Shown here: piece by piece, positions 58,666 to 64,000 of the stretch
How positions within the stretch are numbered: position 1 is the stretch's first letter
Layout of the letters: the number at the start of each line of letters is the position of its first letter
DNA from: Lingula anatina
Taxonomy: Eukaryota > Brachiopoda > Lingulata > Lingulida > Lingulidae
DNA: 64,000 bases
Direction: 5' to 3'
NCBI RefSeq assembly: GCF_001039355.2
Contig: NW_019775487.1
Span: forward strand, 63,718 to 127,717
Notes under the pieces: generated by a model
Seen by the model: the letters and a program-made list of their open reading frames with translations, nothing else
Databases searched by the model: none
Told to the model about the DNA's origin: nothing
Translations under genes and position numbers: made by a program

Positions 58666-60979
58666 CAAAAAGCCTTTAGATTGGCTTCCTTTAGGAAGCT
58701 ATACTGGCAGCTGATGTCAGTGTTGGAATTGGTCACACAACATTCTTATGACCTACCTTATCTGGAAACATGGCCTATATGTAAAAACACTTGGTCACTA
58801 GAATCAGAAGTACGTGTACATTTCTTAGCACAGACACATGTTTTTGTATGTACTTACTTTCTCAACTGCAGAATCTTTGTCTTGTCTGAACTTCCTGGTT
58901 TACAGATGCCTATACACATGCCTATTCCCAGGTGCCAAGTTCATTGATTGGGATATGTTGTGGCATGCGTGATGTGCATATTTTGACCAGTTGAGACTTC
59001 TGATATGGAGATTTTCACACCAAAATCCATTTAACTGGCGACAAAGTGCCCGACAGACATTAATTAACCTAAATTGATACGTCTCAAGTAAGAAAAGTTT
59101 ATAAATGTGAAAAAAAAGCAACTATAAGAACTCCTGATAGTGGATTTTAAAGTTATCTTTACATTTTACCCAATGAATTATGTTAAAATGATTTCTGAAT
59201 TACAAAATTTTTTCTGCTCGGGCGTTTTGTTCGTCTACCATCGTTTTTCTTCAATACAACTAGTGTACCGTTATACTTGGGTGTCTACTACTAGCTCTTG
59301 TTCAGCAAAAAAGAACAATAGATCATGATTTCATATTTTCATCTTTCAAAACACTATATCTTAGATTTGAAAAATCATTCTGAGCCCGGCCTACACATGT
59401 ATATTGTACGATCATGGAACCTTCAAGACTCTCAAAACTTCGAAGAAATATTTCTAAAGGATAAAAAAATTCAGCCGCATACAATTAAACCGTTCTACAT
59501 GTATACACTGTACTCCCAAGTACAGAATCAAGGTTGAAACAGAATGTTGGATGAGGATAAAGTCCCTATTCACTTCTCTGAGGGGAATAAACCCCTCCCC
59601 CATAAAAAATAAAATTGTGCCATCCGTGTGTGATGAATTTTCACTATAACATATTCAGTTAAATCATCTTTAAAACATTAATATTGGTAAATTTGGAATT
59701 TTACGATTTGACACTTGCTATGTAAACAGAGTTTATCTTCTATCTTGCTCATGATCACATAAAGCTGTAGTGCTGTAAAACATTTTTAAAAGGGAAATTG
59801 CGTGGGCCCCTTTATTCACCCCAAAAGTGGATGAAATCCGAGTGCATTGCTCGATCTGTGCGACGTCCAATTTAACTCAAAAATCAACAGATCTATATTT
59901 TGCATCTACTTTAATATTTTGAGCAAATTTCCTACAATTTGTTCCGTCCATTTACTGAAATAAAAACCTTCATTTCCAAAACAAGTACCGGTAGTTTCAT
60001 TCGAATCAAAAGTCGCAACTCACACAATAAAAGACTCTCAAAATATAATAGCAACAACATCTACCACACTTAAGGTGTCATTACCTCTTCAAAAATTATC
60101 GGTACATATCTTACTAATACTTCAATGCAATGTAGGTTCAAAACAAAAATGGCATAGGCTTAAATTTTGTCTATGATATTTATTCTTATCGAAAGGTACT
60201 TTTAGTATGCCGCACTATTGATACAAATTGAACGTGCGCTTTCCGGCAAGGTAGAAGGTGGTCCTTAACGCGTATGGTGTTACAACTACTATAAAATAAC
60301 TTCCAGTTTTATTGTGCTTTTCGAATTTGAATTGTAGACCTTTCTGTGCTAGAATTTGGCCTTCATCTGAATGTTAAAACCTCCTCGTCAAAAATGAAAA
60401 CGAAAATCAGTTGCCGAATTCAATACCAAAAGAGGAGGCCTATTTCGTTCTCTGTTTGTGATTTTTCTATTTTTTTTGATTATATTATTTATTTTCTTTC
60501 TAAGATGTAAATTTACCATGGTGTAGCACTCTTCCGAGCGGTGGATATGTATACACCCGCCAGACACCCCCAGGTAAACCTTATAATACCAAAGTTTGGA
60601 TTTATTAAACGGAGATTTTAATGATGCTGCAAATAAATGAAGCATGGCCCCTTTTCTTATACAGAAACCTATCGGTAATTTTCAATAATCGGTTGAATCT
60701 GCAGATTTTAGCATGCTAATGGACGAGATCATTTTCACCACTGACATTGAGAGATAGCGACAATTAAAATGGATATTAGGTATAGATAAACGTTAATCTT
60801 TTCCTAATAGAAGTTTGATGGATGAAGCAATCCTATTTATACAAAACTGTCGATAGAGGCACTGAACATATTACCAGGGGTACGGCCTGAAAATAAACTG
60901 TGAAATAGTTTGTGATATAGGCCTATACTTATGTGAAAAAAAAACGGATGGCTTATTTTCTTCTTTCCCATGATTACCT
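58666..60979. other. Non-coding stretch, CpG content rising
   Basis: No firmly supported exon. From about 59500 CpG dinucleotides become more frequent (gatctgtgcgacgtccaatt, cttaacgcgtatggtg). At 59570-59590 and 59805-59820 inverted words (ggggaataaacccc / cctttattcacccc) may mark the ends of another fold-back element. Confidence 0.45.
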
Positions 60980-61120
60980 TTATAGCAATGTGCAATCTGT
61001 GGCAGGAGCAGATTTTCCCGTGAAACAAGCCCCCGGTATAAGTGGTGTTTCAAAATTGAACCCCACTCTTCGAAACCCAGGAGTGGCATCTTCTGCATCC
61101 ACAGTCCATTGAATTATTTT
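60980..61120 (-). CDS. Candidate terminal exon, unknown protein
   Basis: Minus strand: 46 open codons between an acceptor-like catttgag and a TAA. It reads KIIQWTVDAEDATPGFRRVG, then FNFETPLIPGACFTGKSAPA, then TDCTLL. The pattern looks like part of a folded extracellular or secreted domain, but I do not recognise it. It starts in phase 0, the phase left by the exon candidate at 62878-62989. A second frame over the same DNA is also open to a donor (AAAG|GTAATC), so the frame is not certain. Confidence 0.33.
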   Translation of the reverse strand, partial: KIIQWTVDAEDATPGFRRVGFNFETPLIPGACFTGKSAPATDCTLL

Positions 61121-61878
61121 CTCAAATGCCAGTTAAATTGAGATTTTGATCCAATTAATGTATGGCCTTTGCATGTGCAGCTAAGTTCTTGCCTTAAAAT
61201 AAAAAATAAAAATATTACTTGAAATTATTAAATGTGATAGAGATTATAATTACTAAACAAAACCTATTGTTTCAAAAGATTTATTGTCACTGTCAATTAA
61301 AAGTCGGTAGGAAAGCCCTGAAAAAATCGATTCCTTATTTTGAAAAACCCAGTGAGAAGTAACAACACACGGGATCCAACCCTGGAAAATGATAACAGAA
61401 CTTCATGCGACCCAATCTCTTTAAGTTTGCAACTAAAGACCCTGGGCCATTGGATAACAGTCTTTTAACTAGTAACATACAGCTTTGGACAACATATTGA
61501 TGGGTACTGCTTAGATTTAATCGAATTGGTATTGATTGGATAAAAGCAAATTATGGGATTTAATTTCCTTGCCATTTCCATTTTAAACCCGGAAATCATT
61601 TAATCATTGGTCCTCTTTGTCCTCCAAAGTTACTGGAAATAAATAGGCCCTACTTTTCGATAGCCAATCTTTATTTGTGTTGTTGCTCGGAATAATTGAT
61701 ATTGTTTTCGATAGATAATAATCTATATGTTTTTATAAAATATTGCTGAAATTAATCGCATTGTTGCGATGCATTTAGCATGGTATTTTGACTATTTTTC
61801 TTACACTTTTGCCAAAATTTGCCAATATTTAGTAAAGCGTTAGCAAGAATTTCCCTTTTTGCCTCTTATTTTTATTAG
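61121..61878. other. Non-coding stretch
   Basis: No supported exon; ends with the pyrimidine tract of the next feature. Confidence 0.55.
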
Positions 61879-62079
61879 TTTAATGTTGGCCAAATTTGCT
61901 TTGGATCTCTGCGTAACAGCTGCAGAAACGGGCTAATGCTAGTCAGTGACATGAATGAATGCGTTTGGATGCGCTGCAATTGTGCCACGAAAGCGCAGCT
62001 ACCGCAATGCCAGGTTTGTAACCCAACTTCTGATCAGCAATGTACCGTAATTGATGATGAACACAACTGTTTTGTATGA
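61879..62079 (+). CDS. Candidate terminal exon encoding a cysteine-rich domain
   Basis: Plus strand: an excellent acceptor (ttgcctcttatttttattag) is followed in phase 0 by 66 open codons to TGA. Nine codons are Cys (7, 14, 27, 32, 34, 43, 46, 54, 63). The order CRNG-x(9)-C-x(4)-CNC-x(8)-C-x(2)-C recalls von Willebrand C-type or EGF-like modules, though spacing does not match a standard VWC exactly. The odd number of Cys suggests a partner upstream. Such a density implies a secreted or extracellular disulfide-rich protein. An internal donor (TGCCAG|GTTTGT) could end the exon earlier. Upstream exons were not found. Several codons contain CpG, unlike the AT-rich surroundings. Confidence 0.45.
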   Translation, partial: FNVGQICFGSLRNSCRNGLMLVSDMNECVWMRCNCATKAQLPQCQVCNPTSDQQCTVIDDEHNCFV

Positions 62080-62569
62080 ATTTACAAGATAGAGGTATTC
62101 TCTGATGAGATTCTCTGAATGGTTGCCTTAATGTTTGTCTGCCATTACATAAGATGAAGGAGTCGTATATTACGTTTGAGATAAGCTCATCAGTTGAGAT
62201 GTAAGATATACAAGCAAGTTCTTTTTTTTTACACAGGATAGTTTAGTCGGATATTTTGAGGGGAAAAATCTGCACATTCTGCTATTTTCGTGTCCTTTTT
62301 AATGCTTAATCTTTTAATATGAACAGCAAGATCTTTTTGAAATATCAAAACTGTGAAAAGATAATGTAAGTAGTGGAATAGAGCAAATTTTCATGAGGCT
62401 AAAAACTGTATAACCAAAATTGAACTATTTAGGTTCTATGCCAGCAGGAATGACAGAAGCAGAGCAGGCCTAATGATTTTGTTTTTGTTATATATTTAGA
62501 TCCACATTGTCTATTTTATGTATATTGTTTTTATTTATTATATATTTACTCTTAGTTAATTAATATAGT

Positions 62570-62612
<43 letters not shown>

Positions 62613-62688
62613 CAACAGCAGCATTAATAAGGTTATTCCTGGGCTCAATTGTTGACATATTTCCATTTACCCAACCAATATTCAATGC

Positions 62689-62741
<53 letters not shown>

Positions 62742-62877
62742 TTAAAAAAATTGCACGGCAGAAATTCCGATTTCCTAAAAATTAAGGAAACTAACAACGC
62801 GTTCGTAAACCAAGTCATCAATTTGTCTGGTCTAAATGAGCAATTTTCCCTATTGAAATTGAGAAAAAAATGCTCAC
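62080..62877. other. Non-coding stretch with (ATTT)n and poly-T
   Basis: (TTTA)n at about 62571-62612 and a 49-base poly-T at 62692-62740. Poly-Phe and poly-Lys frames across the T run are artefacts. The T run could be the tail of a minus-strand retroposed sequence, but no body was recognised. Confidence 0.6.
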
Positions 62878-62989
62878 CAAGGTTTTCAACTGAATCTGGC
62901 CCCAATACACAGTAGCAAATTTAGTTTTCCAACTAAATCCAACATCCATTGTTAAATCTCTTTTTGCACCAAAATCCACTTTTAGACCG
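62878..62989 (-). CDS. Candidate internal exon, unknown protein
   Basis: 112 bases on the minus strand between an acceptor (acaatacttttgaattacag) and a donor (ACCTTG|GTGAGC). Only one of three frames is open: one base, then GLKVDFGAKRDLTMDVGFSW and KTKFATVYWGQIQLKTL. Alternating polar and hydrophobic residues suggest beta strands. It ends in phase 0 and can join the candidate at 60980-61120. Its start phase does not fit the end of the 63112-63300 candidate, so an intervening exon or different border would be needed. Family not recognised. Confidence 0.4.
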
Positions 62990-63111
62990 CTGTAATTCAA
63001 AAGTATTGTCACTCTCATTATGTCAAAACTCACTTACAAAAAATGGTTTGAGGTCAACAGAAAATGGTATTTAACGCCAAGATTTTAGTAGAAACCTTGT
63101 TTGACATTTAC

Positions 63112-63300
63112 CTCTGGACCTCCAGTAACACAAGGCGATGGTTGCAGTTTGATAAGCAGATTTTGGGGCACCACCTTGGTCACCCTTTGAATCGTAACAG
63201 ATTTACTGGAAAAGTTGGCACTTGCTTTAATCTCATCATCAATAAGGGCTTTCATTTCAGTAATCGCCTGTCTATATGGGTTTTTGACGTTACACACATT
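63112..63300 (-). CDS. Candidate internal exon, unknown protein
   Basis: 189 bases on the minus strand, open in phase 0 at both ends, closed by a good donor (CCAGAG|GTAAATG). It reads NVCNVKNPYRQAITEMKALI, then DDEIKASANFSSKSVTIQRV, TKVVPQNLLIKLQPSPCVTG, GPE. The acceptor (gactgaaggtacag) has a poor pyrimidine tract. It is likely part of the same minus-strand gene as 62878-62989, whose 5' end would lie beyond the window. Family not recognised. Confidence 0.38.
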
Positions 63301-64000
63301 CTGTACCTTCAGTCAGCTAAATGGTACTATTAAAGATAAATTGAAAAATGCATTACCCAATACCAACCAGAACTATTGTAGAGAATGACATTTCTATGAC
63401 CACATAGCAAGCTGATGGTAGGCAGTTCTTGTTTTGCTTTGCGTTCGACTTCAAACTTATACCATTGGGCATAAAAAATTTACCAAACTAAGACTCTGAT
63501 AACTCAATAATCACCTTTGATAATTTCAATGAGATTTTATTTTAACTGCTTTAAGAAGTTACGTTTGGTACATGAAAGTTTGACTTAAAAGACTGTGTTA
63601 CATTGCTGTGGTGATCAATTAAAAATCGTAGGCCAAAAAAAAAAACACGATGCATTTTGCAACCCTAAATACATTTGAAAGATCCCATGCAAGTCGTACA
63701 AAGACATCCGGTTAATTCCTTTTCCATATCTGTTTGACAAGGAGGAAAAAATGGAAAACTAGCTATTATGTCAACCTCATTTCACGCTGATAGAATTATA
63801 GTTGAAGCATATACAACAATTTCTTCATCTATATTCATTGATGTGACATTAAGATGTTTGCACGTTGCTGAAACCAATGAGCTGGGCCGCCTAACGAAAA
63901 GCCAATAAGCCGACATGTAAAACGGAATATGCAATAATACCACAAATAGGCCAACTACACTGAACCCACCCGACTGTTTTAGATAGATAGGTCTACTTCA
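63301..64000. other. Right-end stretch
   Basis: No supported feature was seen in the last 700 bases. Confidence 0.55.

Noticed and set aside
58416-58714. Two overlapping 86-88 codon frames with repeated peptides
   Set aside because: Translation of a 53-bp tandem repeat whose spacing changes frame; not a repeat protein.
62645-62915. Poly-Phe and poly-Lys frames
   Set aside because: Created by the 49-base T run; no coding support on either side.
1-64000. tRNA, rRNA, bacterial operon, phage or defence-system genes
   Set aside because: No A-box/B-box pair, no rRNA stretches, no Shine-Dalgarno-led gene clusters; the content is animal non-coding DNA.

Overview
The window looks like nuclear DNA of a marine invertebrate animal. 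It is strongly AT-rich and gene-poor, with short exons in long non-coding stretches. It is loaded with microsatellites, fold-back MITEs and decayed non-LTR retrotransposon pieces, and has one large sequencing gap (47188-47622) plus four single-N joins (4446, 36761, 45621, 52943). Frequent TACATGTA-type words, MITE ends such as CAGGGGCGGATCC and CAGGCCCGTAGCCAG, and a divergent intronless rhodopsin-like receptor are all compatible with a lophotrochozoan such as a mollusc. That assignment is an inference; no diagnostic gene was recognised.

Layout. 1-12 kb: a direct duplication of about 4.2 kb (1-4440 and 7779-11975). Between the copies lie a decayed LINE with reverse transcriptase motifs and a degenerate ~155-bp tandem repeat. 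12-18 kb: no supported gene. 18-25.4 kb: a run of coding-like minus-strand segments with splice-like borders, interrupted by MITEs and a 692-bp TTAA-flanked element; this is probably the 3' part of one or more unrecognised genes. 25.8-34.4 kb: transposon remnants and simple repeats. 36.4-36.8 kb: a perfect RFX-type X-box palindrome followed by a CpG-rich, proline-rich plus-strand coding-like segment that is cut by a single-N gap. 37-41 kb: diverged direct repeats and MITEs.

The one complete, confident protein-coding gene is at 42045-43211 (minus): a 388-residue seven-transmembrane receptor. 49.6-51 kb holds two phase-compatible minus-strand exon candidates. 54.7 kb holds a plus-strand terminal-exon candidate. 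56-64 kb contains further exon candidates on both strands, including a plus-strand exon with nine cysteines in 66 codons at 61879-62079.

Mobile elements. At least twelve fold-back MITEs share inverted ends and 3-bp TWA target duplications (PIF/Harbinger-like). Four elements of 168-170 bp have 5-bp duplications (hAT-like). Two elements have perfect 8-bp duplications, and one 692-bp element sits between TTAA sites. No prokaryotic operon, CRISPR array, tRNA or rRNA gene was seen. Apart from the receptor, exon calls rest on open frames plus splice-like borders and should be read as candidates.
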